Source of the DNA: JADCGM01 sp943368345
GTDB lineage: Bacteria > Pseudomonadota > Alphaproteobacteria > Sphingomonadales > Sphingomonadaceae
DNA: 64,000 bases
NCBI GenBank assembly: GCA_943368345.1
Contig: CALRKY020000001.1
Coordinates: 1 to 64,000 of the forward strand
Reading direction: 5' to 3'
Every line of letters begins with the position of its first letter. Within the stretch, counting starts at the first letter, position 1. Below are positions 43,447-52,545 of the stretch, one piece after another. Under the pieces are notes generated by a model. That model searched no databases. It was not told the origin of the DNA and saw nothing but the letters and a program-made list of their open reading frames with translations. The position numbers were made by a program, and so were the translations under genes.

Positions 43447-45876
43447 TTAGAAAACGAATCGGAACGTTCCCTGGAAGGTCTGCGGCGCGCCGACAGAGTA
43501 GGTCGGGTTGCTGGCCGCAATGGTCTGGCCGTTCGACGCGACGATCGCCACCGCGTTGGTCTGGCTGTTGATGTTGCCCAGATATTTTTCGCCAAACAGG
43601 TTGGTGGCGTTCACCTGGAAATAGGCGCCCTTGAAGCCCCAATCATCGAGCCTGTAACGGGCATTGAGGTTCACGACCTCATATTTCGGGGATACCTGAT
43701 CATTCACATCTGTCGAGAAGCGGTCACCGACATGCTTGATCTCGATGCCGGTCGAGAAGGCCTCCCCCTTATATTCGGCGCGAAGGCCCCATTGATGCTT
43801 GGGGGTTTCGACCAGTTCCTTGCCCTTGGTCGGCAGCAACCGCGCTACCAGCGCGGCGTCGCGACCAAGAACGAGATTGTCCTGCAATTCGGTGTCGTTG
43901 AACGAGTAGCTGCCATAAAGATTAACCGTCGGCGTGATCTGAACGCCGACTTGGCCGTCAAAGCCCTTGGACTTCACCTCACCAACGTTGCGGGTGATGT
44001 TGATGCCAAGGTCCTGATCGAACGCCCGGACCAGACGATCTTTGAACGTCGAGGTATAGCCACCGATCGACGCCAGGACCCGGCCACGCTGATAGCGGTA
44101 GCCAACTTCAAACAGCTCGGTCGTCTCCGGCCGCGCATTGACGATCTGAACGTCATAAAGATCGTCGGTGCGCGGTGACGACAGGTTCTTAGAGAATCCG
44201 CCAAACAGCATATGGCCTTCGCCAGGCTGAATGCTGACACCGACATTTGGCAGCAGCTTGTCATATTTCACGGTGCCAGTGAACGGCGCGCGGGCATTAT
44301 TAGCAGCCGTGATCGAGCTCTGAATCTGCTTGGTGCAGAAGGCGAAGCCCGCAGTGGTTGTATTGCAGAACTGGTTGAGCTCGCGCTTGAAATAGGGGGC
44401 ACGCAGACCAAGGCTGATCGTCAGGAAGTTGTCGAAAAACTCCCCGCGATACTCGCCAGCGAACTGGTTGAGCAGCGCGATCGACAGCCGGTCGCGGGTC
44501 TGGAACACATCGCCGTCGAGCGTCTTGATCGCGGTCCCGTTGCGGCCGCCAAACACGTTGGTGGTGTTGCCCTGAGCATCAAGGAAGGTGAATTCCCCAG
44601 TCTGACGGTGGCGGGCCCGGTCGAAAGTATAGGCAAAGCGCAGCAGACTATCCTCGTTGATATTCCAGATCAGCGAAGCGTTCAGGCCGTAGCGGCGGGT
44701 GTTGGTGTTATTCGGGCGATAAATCCGGACGCGGTCAAGCACATCGCCATCGCCGTTGAGGTCAACACCCGGCTGCAGGGCAAGCGCAGTCGCCGGATTG
44801 AAGCGTGTACCCTGGAGGCGCGGGTCCTTTTCCTGCACCAGCTCATTGCCGCCGCCGTTGGCGAGTACATATTGGAACGACGGATCAACCGTCAGCGTCA
44901 CGCCCTCAGCAAGAGTGAATTTGCTCTGGCCACGGATATTGCCGGTGTTCGACGGGTTGATGAACAGGTTGAAATAATTACCGCAGCCATTAAACGGCGC
45001 GACATTTTCATCCTGCACTGTCCCGCCACCCGGGGTCGGGCGCGGACAGAAATCGGAGCGGTCGGTGCTCGGATTTGCGGTAAATTGTGCAAGGCTCAGT
45101 GCCTGGTAGAAATTATTCCGGTTGCGGTTGTAGTGACCTAGCAGCGAGATGAAGTCGCCATTGTCACCGATTGACTGATAAATCCGACCGTTCAGCTGGG
45201 TCTTCTGCAGGGTGCCCGGTCCCTTGAACTTGTCATATTTCGTGTAGGACGCGGCAAAAAATGCCGTGGTGCCCCACGGGCCAAATGCCCCGGTATTCAA
45301 GACCGCTATCCCGCGCCGGTAGCGGTTTTCACCGAGCGACGCCTGGGCGAGCAGGCTCATGTCCTCGGTCGGCTTGCGGGTGATGTAATTGATGGTGCCG
45401 CCGGTCGCCGATGCGGTTGGGCTGTCAACATCGGTCGTCCCGATGTTCACCACCGCCCGCTCGATCAGTTCCGAATCCAGCTGCTGGTTGGAAAAGATGG
45501 CGTAGTTGCCGGAGTCGTTGAGCGGGATGCCGTCCTGCAGCAGCGCGATGCGGTTGCCGTCAAAGCCGCGCAGACGCAGGTTACCGCCCGAGTTGCCGTA
45601 GGGATCGTTGTTGACGAAGTTGTAGCCGGGGGTGAGGTTCAGCGTCTCCAGGATCGACTGACCCGAATTCTTGGCGCTGATATATTCCTGATCGATGGTC
45701 GACCGCGACTTCGGGGTTTGCTCTGCAACGATAATGCCCTGCGACTTGGCGCGGGTGCCGGTGACGACAATTTCTTCAATCGACTGCGAACCCGTCGATT
45801 GCGCCATGGCGCCGGTTGCCGAAATCAAACCAATGGCGATGGCCGCCGTCGCGGTGCCAAAACGAAGTGCGCGCAT
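43447..45876 (-). CDS. TonB-dependent outer-membrane receptor
   Basis: The 809-residue receptor has a signal peptide (TATAAIAIGLISATGAMA), a likely TonB box (IEEIVVTGTRA), the plug (SGQSILETLNLTPGYNF, NLRLRGFDGNRIALLQDGIPLNDSG, ATGGTINYITRKP) and a 22-stranded barrel ending in FRFVF. It imports a large or scarce substrate across the outer membrane with TonB energy. No Fur-like box is seen upstream. The frame extends upstream of the ATG at 45874-45876, but that part has no signal sequence; AAGGGGAT stands before the chosen start. Confidence 0.93.
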   Translation of the reverse strand: MRALRFGTATAAIAIGLISATGAMAQSTGSQSIEEIVVTGTRAKSQGIIVAEQTPKSRSTIDQEYISAKNSGQSILETLNLTPGYNFVNNDPYGNSGGNLRLRGFDGNRIALLQDGIPLNDSGNYAIFSNQQLDSELIERAVVNIGTTDVDSPTASATGGTINYITRKPTEDMSLLAQASLGENRYRRGIAVLNTGAFGPWGTTAFFAASYTKYDKFKGPGTLQKTQLNGRIYQSIGDNGDFISLLGHYNRNRNNFYQALSLAQFTANPSTDRSDFCPRPTPGGGTVQDENVAPFNGCGNYFNLFINPSNTGNIRGQSKFTLAEGVTLTVDPSFQYVLANGGGNELVQEKDPRLQGTRFNPATALALQPGVDLNGDGDVLDRVRIYRPNNTNTRRYGLNASLIWNINEDSLLRFAYTFDRARHRQTGEFTFLDAQGNTTNVFGGRNGTAIKTLDGDVFQTRDRLSIALLNQFAGEYRGEFFDNFLTISLGLRAPYFKRELNQFCNTTTAGFAFCTKQIQSSITAANNARAPFTGTVKYDKLLPNVGVSIQPGEGHMLFGGFSKNLSSPRTDDLYDVQIVNARPETTELFEVGYRYQRGRVLASIGGYTSTFKDRLVRAFDQDLGINITRNVGEVKSKGFDGQVGVQITPTVNLYGSYSFNDTELQDNLVLGRDAALVARLLPTKGKELVETPKHQWGLRAEYKGEAFSTGIEIKHVGDRFSTDVNDQVSPKYEVVNLNARYRLDDWGFKGAYFQVNATNLFGEKYLGNINSQTNAVAIVASNGQTIAASNPTYSVGAPQTFQGTFRFVF

Positions 45877-46132
45877 GTAAGTATCCCCTTGTGCGGAAAA
45901 TGTACCGAACTGATGCCCTATACTGGCCTCTGATCGACTTGCAGCGGCTTGTGAAGCGGAATTGTGACAGTCCGGCGACAGATTGGGTGCAGTGCAGCAA
46001 AAGCCGCTTGGAGCCGGATTTGAATCCCGACAGATCGTGGCTTCGGCGCAACAGTCCACCAGTGAACTGCGGGTGCCGCCGGATCATTCTCGCTTTGGCA
46101 ACGACTCGCAGTCGGTGCCGAGTCGCGGCTGC

Positions 46133-46630
46133 CTACCGCCCCGGTCCGCGGCGTTGTTCGGTCTGGCGGCTGTCCTGGCGGAAATTCGGGATGGGTGCGG
46201 CCTGGAGCATTTCGGCGCGGGAGACCATGCCGTTCCGGTCGGTGTCGAAGCGGGTGAACTGACGTTCAAATTCGGCGCCGAATTCCGCTACCGAAATCCG
46301 GTCGTCGCCATTCCGGTCGAAATCGAACCGACCTGGCGGCGCGCTTTGGTCCCCGAGCCAGACCTGCGCCCAGTCGCCAAGCGCGATCAGCCCGATGCTG
46401 CCGTCCCGCTGCGGATCCGCGGCCTGCCACATCCGCGCGACGCCAGCCGCCAACTCTTGCCGGTCGAGCTGCGCGTCTCCGCCGGTGTCAAATCCGGCGA
46501 ACAGCAGCGCGGCGGGGGCATAGCTACGCGCACCTGCACCGGGAGCCGGTGGGCTTGGCGGTGCAACCGGGGCAACAGGTTTTGCCGCCGCCAACAGGCA
46601 CAGGCTGGCGGCAATCCACAACAAACGCAT
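46133..46630 (-). CDS. EF-hand calcium-binding protein, exported
   Basis: The 165-residue protein has a signal peptide (MRLLWIAASLCLLAAAKP), a proline/alanine linker, and three EF-hand loops: DTGGDAQLDRQEL, DFDRNGDDRISVAEF and DTDRNGMVSRAEM, with D/N at loop positions 1, 3, 5 and E at 12. It probably binds calcium in the periplasm. It stands between two TonB-dependent receptor genes on the same strand. The 256 bases to the next gene and the 216 bases on the other side show no further gene. Confidence 0.85.
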   Translation of the reverse strand: MRLLWIAASLCLLAAAKPVAPVAPPSPPAPGAGARSYAPAALLFAGFDTGGDAQLDRQELAAGVARMWQAADPQRDGSIGLIALGDWAQVWLGDQSAPPGRFDFDRNGDDRISVAEFGAEFERQFTRFDTDRNGMVSRAEMLQAAPIPNFRQDSRQTEQRRGPGR

Positions 46631-46729
46631 CGGCAACTCCCGGCAGGTCAATTCAACGTCAATAGACTGACATGTCGCCGCCGCATACCGGTGACTTCCC
46701 GGTCTTGTCCCGGGTCACGCGTACCGAAC

Positions 46730-46748
46730 CCCGCTCATCCTGAGCGGG
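46730..46748. repeat. Short palindrome between EF-hand and second TonB receptor gene
   Basis: Arms CCCGCTCA and TGAGCGGG are exact around TCC. Sequence next to it (GGTCTTGTCCCGGGTCACG) is also self-complementary in part. It resembles intergenic repeats common in sphingomonads but has no second copy in this window. Confidence 0.45.
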
Positions 46749-46793
46749 AATTTGTACAGTGACGCGAGTTGTTCAAACAGCTCCACCCCAAAG

Positions 46794-46822
46794 AAAAACC
46801 CCCGCGCCTTTCGGCACGGGGG
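46794..46822 (-). terminator. Strong rho-independent terminator of the second TonB receptor gene
   Basis: On the minus strand CCCCCGTGCC pairs with GGCGCGGGGG around a GAAA tetraloop, followed by TTTTTCTTT. It begins 25 bases after the receptor stop. Confidence 0.92.
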
Positions 46823-46847
46823 TCAATCTGGGTCCGATCAGCGAAGA

Positions 46848-49364
46848 TCAGAAGCGGTAGCGGATGCTGCCGCCGTAGGTCTTTGGTCCGCTCGGGTAGC
46901 CCGACAGGCTGCCTGACTGTGCGACCGACGGGAAGATCACCGGGTTGAACTTCGGCTCGGTCAGATTGCGGCCCCACAGGGTCAGATCGATCGAGTTGCG
47001 GAACTGCAGCGTGATCGAGGCGTTCAGATTCTCCGGGCTGGCCTTGAATGGCAGGCCGGCAGCAATCGTGTAGGCGCTGTCAAAGGTAAAATCAGAGTGG
47101 AAGATCGCCTTCAGGTCGTCATTGACAACATGGGTGTAGGTTCCACCGACCGCGACCGAGTAGGTCGAAATACCGGTCGGGCGCTGCCCCGTGCGGTTGG
47201 TCGGCACCACGTTGTTGGTCGCCGGATTGAAGGCCGAACCACCAGTGAACAGGTTGAACTTCGGATTCAGGTAGGTACCCGACGCCGTGAAGGTCAGACC
47301 CCGAACCGGCGTCACGCTGGCATCGATTTCGATACCCGTTGTCGACTGCTTCTCGGCATTGCCCAGAACGAAGCCGGTGCCCTGGAAAATGTTGCTCTGG
47401 AAGTTCTTGAGGATCTGCTTGAAGGCGGCGACGTTGATTGCGAACCCATCAAAATTGCCCTTCAGGCCAAGCTCGAAAACCTCCGCATTTTCCGGTGCGG
47501 CGAAGCGGGTGCCGGTGGTCAGGTTAACCGGCAAGTTGGCGCCGAGCGCGGTGCGGATCGGTGAAGCCGCCGGAGCCGGAACCTGGGCAGGCGAGCCGGG
47601 AATGAAGTTCGCAGCGGTCGGACGGCTGTCGGTCGACAGGTTGAACGACGTCGCCTTGAACCCTGTTGCATAGGTCGCATAGGTGCTGATGTTCGGGTTA
47701 AACTTGTAGGCCAGCCGCAGGGTGTAGGACAGATCATCGTCCTTGGTCTTGCCGCTTTCCACAGCGTTTGGCAGGTTCAGGAACTGTGGCAGGAACTGCA
47801 GCCCGCGAAGCCCGAGAAACGGGTTGGCAGCGGTGGCCGCAACCGTTGCTGGCACGCCGGCACGCACACCTGCCAAAACCAGATCGAGGCTGGAGAACAC
47901 GTCGGTGCTGGTGTTGTTGGTGGCCGCTGTCTTGCGGTCTTCCGTGTAGTTGAACCCGGCAGTGAAGGTCAGATCATCGCTGATCGCAAAATCACCCTGT
48001 CCGAAGATCGAGAACGCGGTGTTCTTGTAATCATAATGCTCAAACCGGCCCTGACCCTGGGCCCCGAACATCGTCGCAGGTGTCGATGCCGGCAAACCGA
48101 GCAAAGCACGCAGCGTCGGCTCCAGTCCACCATAGGCCCCGCCGCTCAGCAGATTGGCATAACCGCGGAAGTCCCGACCGAAGGTCAGCGCGGAATCGAT
48201 GGTGATGTCTTCATTGAAATAGAAGCCACCGAGCAGGAAGTTGAAGAAGCCGTCATAGTCGGAGGTGATCCGCGCTTCCTGCGTGTAGGTGTTGATGCTG
48301 GTCTTGCCGCTGTTGCGACCGATCAGATCGGCGCTGGTGAAGTCCGAATCGGCATCGCCCTCGTTGCTGACGTGGCGATAGGCACTGATGCTGACCAGTG
48401 ACAGGTTGCCACCGAATTTCCAGTCAACCTGGGCGGAACCACCATAGTTTTCGATCTTGCTGAACGAATCGAAGTTCGTTGCAAAATTGTGGGTGAACCG
48501 GTCGTTGGACAGCACCCGCCCGCCGAGCGCACGCACCGCGCCGCCGGTCGGGCCGTCAAACACGTTGACGACGGTGCAGCAGATTTCGTCGATCTTGTCA
48601 TAGTCGGCGATCAGGCGGATTTTCAGATCATCGGTCGGCTTGAACAGCAGCTGGCCGCGAACGCCGTAGCGGTTGCGATTGTTGCTTTCGGCACCGCGGA
48701 TCACGTCACGCGCATAACCATCCTGATTGTTATAGCTGCCGCTGAGGCTGGCGGCGACGGTCTCCGACAGCGGGCCGGTCACATCGGCCTTGACGATGAT
48801 CGCGTTGAAATTGCCATAAGAGGCCTCAGCAGTCCCGCCGACATCGAACTTTGGTTCAGCGGTGACGATGCTGATGATACCAGCAGATGCGTTCTTGCCG
48901 AACAGGGTCGACTGCGGACCGCGCAGTACTTCGACGCGCTCGATGTTGGGAAGATCGCCGATCTGGGCGGCCGACCGCGAGCGGTACACACCGTCGATGA
49001 ACACACCAACCGATGGCTCGATACCGGCATTGTTCGCGCCGTTACCGAAGCCACGGATGATGAAGTTGGTGTTGGCGGAGCTTTGCAGCTGACCAACCTT
49101 CAGCGACGGCACCAGCGACTGGAGGTCGATAAGGTCACGGACATGCGACTGTTCAATCGCCTGCTTGCTGGCGACCGCGACCGAGATCGGGGTATCCTGC
49201 AGCGTCGAACTGCGCTTGGAGGCCGTGACGATGATTTCCTCAACAGCTTCTTCTTCAACAGCTGCGGTCTGGGCTTCCTGCGCCAGAGCCGGGGCTGCAT
49301 AAAATGCCAGAACCGAAGCGCTGGTGACGAGTGTCAGGCGCAGTGAAGTGACCTTGGAGCTCAT
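46848..49364 (-). CDS. TonB-dependent outer-membrane receptor
   Basis: The 838-residue receptor has a signal peptide (LVTSASVLAFYAAPALA), a TonB box-like VEEIIVTASKR, the plug (DLIDLQSLVPSLKVGQ, NFIIRGFGNGANN, VEVLRGPQSTLFGKNASAGIISIVT) and a barrel ending GSIRYRF. The plug variant R-G-P-Q-S-T-L-F-G-K-N is that of FyuA/pesticin-like sphingomonad receptors. It is next to a Baeyer-Villiger-type monooxygenase and an acyl-CoA dehydrogenase, hinting at a hydrophobic organic substrate rather than iron. It is only loosely similar to the receptor at 43.4 kb. Confidence 0.94.
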   Translation of the reverse strand: MSSKVTSLRLTLVTSASVLAFYAAPALAQEAQTAAVEEEAVEEIIVTASKRSSTLQDTPISVAVASKQAIEQSHVRDLIDLQSLVPSLKVGQLQSSANTNFIIRGFGNGANNAGIEPSVGVFIDGVYRSRSAAQIGDLPNIERVEVLRGPQSTLFGKNASAGIISIVTAEPKFDVGGTAEASYGNFNAIIVKADVTGPLSETVAASLSGSYNNQDGYARDVIRGAESNNRNRYGVRGQLLFKPTDDLKIRLIADYDKIDEICCTVVNVFDGPTGGAVRALGGRVLSNDRFTHNFATNFDSFSKIENYGGSAQVDWKFGGNLSLVSISAYRHVSNEGDADSDFTSADLIGRNSGKTSINTYTQEARITSDYDGFFNFLLGGFYFNEDITIDSALTFGRDFRGYANLLSGGAYGGLEPTLRALLGLPASTPATMFGAQGQGRFEHYDYKNTAFSIFGQGDFAISDDLTFTAGFNYTEDRKTAATNNTSTDVFSSLDLVLAGVRAGVPATVAATAANPFLGLRGLQFLPQFLNLPNAVESGKTKDDDLSYTLRLAYKFNPNISTYATYATGFKATSFNLSTDSRPTAANFIPGSPAQVPAPAASPIRTALGANLPVNLTTGTRFAAPENAEVFELGLKGNFDGFAINVAAFKQILKNFQSNIFQGTGFVLGNAEKQSTTGIEIDASVTPVRGLTFTASGTYLNPKFNLFTGGSAFNPATNNVVPTNRTGQRPTGISTYSVAVGGTYTHVVNDDLKAIFHSDFTFDSAYTIAAGLPFKASPENLNASITLQFRNSIDLTLWGRNLTEPKFNPVIFPSVAQSGSLSGYPSGPKTYGGSIRYRF

Positions 49365-49530
49365 ATGATGTCCTCACCCTAATTAATTCTTCGCCGTGCG
49401 CCCGATTTTTCCGGATCGCGTAGACGGCGGGTGGACGACGCCCACCATTACCGTCTTTTCACCATTCGGCTGACGATTTGTCCAGCAATGCCCGCCCATT
49501 GTTGCAGCTTTTCGTGCGGCTCGCGCAAAG

Positions 49531-49546
49531 CGTTGCCCAAAGGCAA
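49531..49546. other. Hairpin after the monooxygenase gene
   Basis: Arms GTTGCC and GGCAAC pair around CAAA, and a weaker CTATC/GATAG repeat lies between it and the monooxygenase stop. It may end the monooxygenase transcript or sit in the receptor's upstream region; no T-run is present. Confidence 0.35.
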
Positions 49547-49570
49547 CATCGATCTATCAAAATAGATAGT

Positions 49571-51193
49571 CTACTTCGCGACAGCGGCGCGCAGCTCGAA
49601 CCCCTCATACCCCTGCTGCACGATCATGTCGCAATATTCGCGGTAGGCGCCGAGGCCGCCAGCGTAGGGCATGAACTGGCGCGGTTTGCCGGGCACATTC
49701 GCGCCCATGTACCAGCTGTTGGCCTGCGGCATCAGGGTCATGCTCGCCACTTCGTTGACATGCGCCACCCACTGGCTTTCGGCAGCGGCGGTCGGTTCAA
49801 TCGTCGCCTGCTGGTGGCTGACGATATGGTTCAGGCAATCGCTGATCCAATCGACATGCTGTTCGATCGAACTGATCATGTTGGTGAGCACCGACGGGCT
49901 GCCGGGGCCGGTGATCATGAACAGGTTGGGAAACCCTGCGACCATCAGCCCGAGATAGGTTTGCGGCCCCTCCGCCCAGCGCTGCTTCATCGTCATGCCG
50001 CCCCGGCCCCGGATGTCGATACGGTCAACCGCACCGGTCATCGCATCAAAGCCGGTGGCGAGCACGATGGCATCGACCGTATAGTCACCAGCGGCGGTCC
50101 GGATGCCGTTCGGGGTAATCCGCTCAATCGGTGCCGACTTGATATCGATCAGGCTGACATTGCTGCGGTTGAAGGTGGCGTAATAATCCGTGTCCACACA
50201 CAGCCGCTTGGTGCCATAGGGATAGTCCTTCGGCGTCAGCAGATCGGCGACGGCAGGGTCTTTAACGATGCTGCGGATTTTGGCGGCAGCAAAATCGGCG
50301 GCGACCGCATTGGCCGCCGGGTCAATCCCGGTATCGGCAAAGGCTCCCAGGACATTGAACCCGCCGATTTGCCACCGCCGTTCAAACTCGGCGACCTGCT
50401 CCTCCGGCGACACATCCATCGTCATGATTTCGCGCGGGTCATTGAAGAATCCACCCGGCGTCAGCTTCATCGCAGCGCGATATTCGCGCCGTTTTGCCGT
50501 CCAGTCGGCCACTTCGTCGGTCCCCAGCGGACCATTGTGGGCCGGAACGCTGTAATTGGGTGTCCGCTGAAAGACTGTGACATGCGCAGCCTCGGCCGCG
50601 ATTACCGGGATCGACTGGATCGCCGATGATCCGGTGCCGATCACGCCGACCCGCATCCCGCTGAAGTCGACGCCGTCATGCGGCCAGCGCGACGTGCGGT
50701 AAACCGGCCCCGGAAAACTATCGATCCCGGCGAAATCCACCTCGGTCGGTACTGACAGGCAACCGGTTGCGAGGATGACAAATTTCGTGGAAATCCGCTC
50801 GCCGGTGTCGGTCGTCACCCCCCAGCGATTGCGCGCCTCATCAAACTGCGCGGCGGTGACGCGGGTGTTCAGCTGGATATCCCGCCGCAGGTCAAACCGG
50901 TCGGCAATATGTTCGGCATAGGTCAAGAGTTCCGCCTGCGGGGCATAGCGCTCGCTCCACCGCCACTCATTTTCCAGGTCTTCCGAGAAGGAGAAGGAAT
51001 ATTCCAGACTGCGGATATCAACTCTCGCCCCGGGATAGCGGTTCCAGAACCAGGTGCCGCCAACGCCGCTGCCTGCCTCATAAACCCGTGCGGTCAGCCC
51101 GAGGCTCCGGGCGCGGTGCAGCATGTACATGCCGGAAAACCCCGCCCCGACGATGACTAGGTCATATTCCTGCTTGGCCTCTGCGTTTGCCAT
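49571..51193 (-). CDS. Baeyer-Villiger-type flavin monooxygenase
   Basis: The 540-residue protein has two Rossmann motifs: VIVGAGFSGMYMLHRARSLG (FAD, residues 13-32) and VGVIGTGSSAIQSIPVIAAEA (NADPH). Features of cyclohexanone/phenylacetone monooxygenases follow: GVGGTWFWNRYPGARVDIRS, LATGFDAMTGA and NLFMITGPGSPSVLTNM. The type I fingerprint FxGxxxHxxxWP reads FPGPVYRTSRWP, so His is replaced by Arg. It would insert oxygen into a ketone to give an ester or lactone. A divergent acyl-CoA dehydrogenase and a receptor gene lie on either side. The cofactor-binding parts look intact. Confidence 0.9.
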   Translation of the reverse strand: MANAEAKQEYDLVIVGAGFSGMYMLHRARSLGLTARVYEAGSGVGGTWFWNRYPGARVDIRSLEYSFSFSEDLENEWRWSERYAPQAELLTYAEHIADRFDLRRDIQLNTRVTAAQFDEARNRWGVTTDTGERISTKFVILATGCLSVPTEVDFAGIDSFPGPVYRTSRWPHDGVDFSGMRVGVIGTGSSAIQSIPVIAAEAAHVTVFQRTPNYSVPAHNGPLGTDEVADWTAKRREYRAAMKLTPGGFFNDPREIMTMDVSPEEQVAEFERRWQIGGFNVLGAFADTGIDPAANAVAADFAAAKIRSIVKDPAVADLLTPKDYPYGTKRLCVDTDYYATFNRSNVSLIDIKSAPIERITPNGIRTAAGDYTVDAIVLATGFDAMTGAVDRIDIRGRGGMTMKQRWAEGPQTYLGLMVAGFPNLFMITGPGSPSVLTNMISSIEQHVDWISDCLNHIVSHQQATIEPTAAAESQWVAHVNEVASMTLMPQANSWYMGANVPGKPRQFMPYAGGLGAYREYCDMIVQQGYEGFELRAAVAK

Positions 51194-51364
51194 GCCCCGC
51201 CCCCCGGTTCACGGGTCCAATGGTTTGGCCCGCCTTTGCTGGCAGCAGAGTTACCACGCACCGGAACCCCCGCAAGGCCTACGGAGGCTAGGTTAGGTGA
51301 TAGGCTGCGCATCATCGCTGCTCCGGCCATGCTGCACCGTCAGTATGAAACCGGGTGGTAGCCG

Positions 51365-52534
51365 ATGTCCGAAGACGCAGAATTCCGCAGCGAAGTCCGT
51401 ACCTGGCTGGCGGAGAATCTGACCCCGGAACTGCGCGACGTAACCCGCAAAGCCGTAAGCGTATTCATCGACAAGCCGTATAATCTCGCCTGGCAGCGCA
51501 AGCTGAACGAGAAGGGCTGGGTTGCCCCGCATTGGCCAAAGGAATTCGGTGGCACCGGCTGGGGCGACGTCAAACGCCATATTTTTGCCAGTGAATGCGC
51601 CCGCGCTGGCGCGCCAAACCTGTCCCCGATGGGGCTGCGGATGGTTGCACCCTGCATCATGCGCTTCGGCACCCCGGCGCAGCAGGCCCATTATCTGCCG
51701 CGCCTGTTGGCGGGAGAGGATTATTGGTGCCAGGGCTATTCGGAGCCGCAGTCCGGGTCCGACCTCGCCTCACTGGCCCTCCGCGCCGACCGTGACGGGG
51801 ACGATTATGTGCTGAATGGCAGCAAGATCTGGACCACCCACGCGCACCACGCCAACCGGATGTTCTGCCTCGTGCGGACCAACCGCGATGGCCGCCCGCA
51901 GACCGGCATCACCTTCCTGCTGCTCGACATGGCGACTCCGGGCATCACGGTAAAACCGATCCTGACCTTGTCGGGTGACCATGATTTCAATCAGGTGTTT
52001 TTCGACAACACCCGCGTCCCGGTCAGCAACCGCCTCGGCGATGAAGATCAGGGCTGGGGCGTTGCCAAATATCTCCTCGAATTTGAACGGGCCGTTGCCT
52101 ATGCCGCTGGCCTGATCGCTGCACTCGCCGATGCACGCGATTTTGCCCGAGACACCGGACAGGACAATGATCCTGCAATACGCCGCAAAATCACCAGCCT
52201 TGGCATCGACATCGCGACCATCGACGCCGTCGAACAGGGAGTGATGTTCGCCATGGCAAGTGGCGGAAAGCCCGGCCCGGCCTCCTCCATGCTCAAAATT
52301 CTCGGCACCGAATGTCAGCAGCGCATCCAGGAGTTCCAGCTCGAACTATCCGGCGATTACGCCGCCGTCCACCAACCCGAAGCGCGGCGTCCCGGTAGCA
52401 ATCATCCCGCCGTTGGCCCATCTGGCGCGCTGGTCGCCTCCGCCCGCTATCTGAACGGTCGCGCCGCCTCGATCTATGGCGGCTCCAACGAGATTCAACG
52501 CGGGATCATCGCCAAGCTGGTGCTGGGACTGTAG
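51365..52534 (+). CDS. Acyl-CoA dehydrogenase
   Basis: The 389-residue flavoenzyme has the family order: N-terminal helical domain (SEDAEFRSEVRTWLAENL), the middle domain motif YSEPQSGSDLASLALRA and WTTHAHHANRMFCLVRT, and the C-terminal helices with ASIYGGSNEIQRGIIAKLVLGL. It would introduce a 2,3-double bond in an acyl-CoA, passing electrons to ETF. The sequence type (MGLRMVAPCIMRFGTPAQQ) is that of degradative clusters for branched, cyclic or steroid-like acids. It is divergent from the monooxygenase gene with 171 bases between starts. Confidence 0.92.
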   Translation: MSEDAEFRSEVRTWLAENLTPELRDVTRKAVSVFIDKPYNLAWQRKLNEKGWVAPHWPKEFGGTGWGDVKRHIFASECARAGAPNLSPMGLRMVAPCIMRFGTPAQQAHYLPRLLAGEDYWCQGYSEPQSGSDLASLALRADRDGDDYVLNGSKIWTTHAHHANRMFCLVRTNRDGRPQTGITFLLLDMATPGITVKPILTLSGDHDFNQVFFDNTRVPVSNRLGDEDQGWGVAKYLLEFERAVAYAAGLIAALADARDFARDTGQDNDPAIRRKITSLGIDIATIDAVEQGVMFAMASGGKPGPASSMLKILGTECQQRIQEFQLELSGDYAAVHQPEARRPGSNHPAVGPSGALVASARYLNGRAASIYGGSNEIQRGIIAKLVLGL

Positions 52535-52545
52535 GCGGCGGATCG

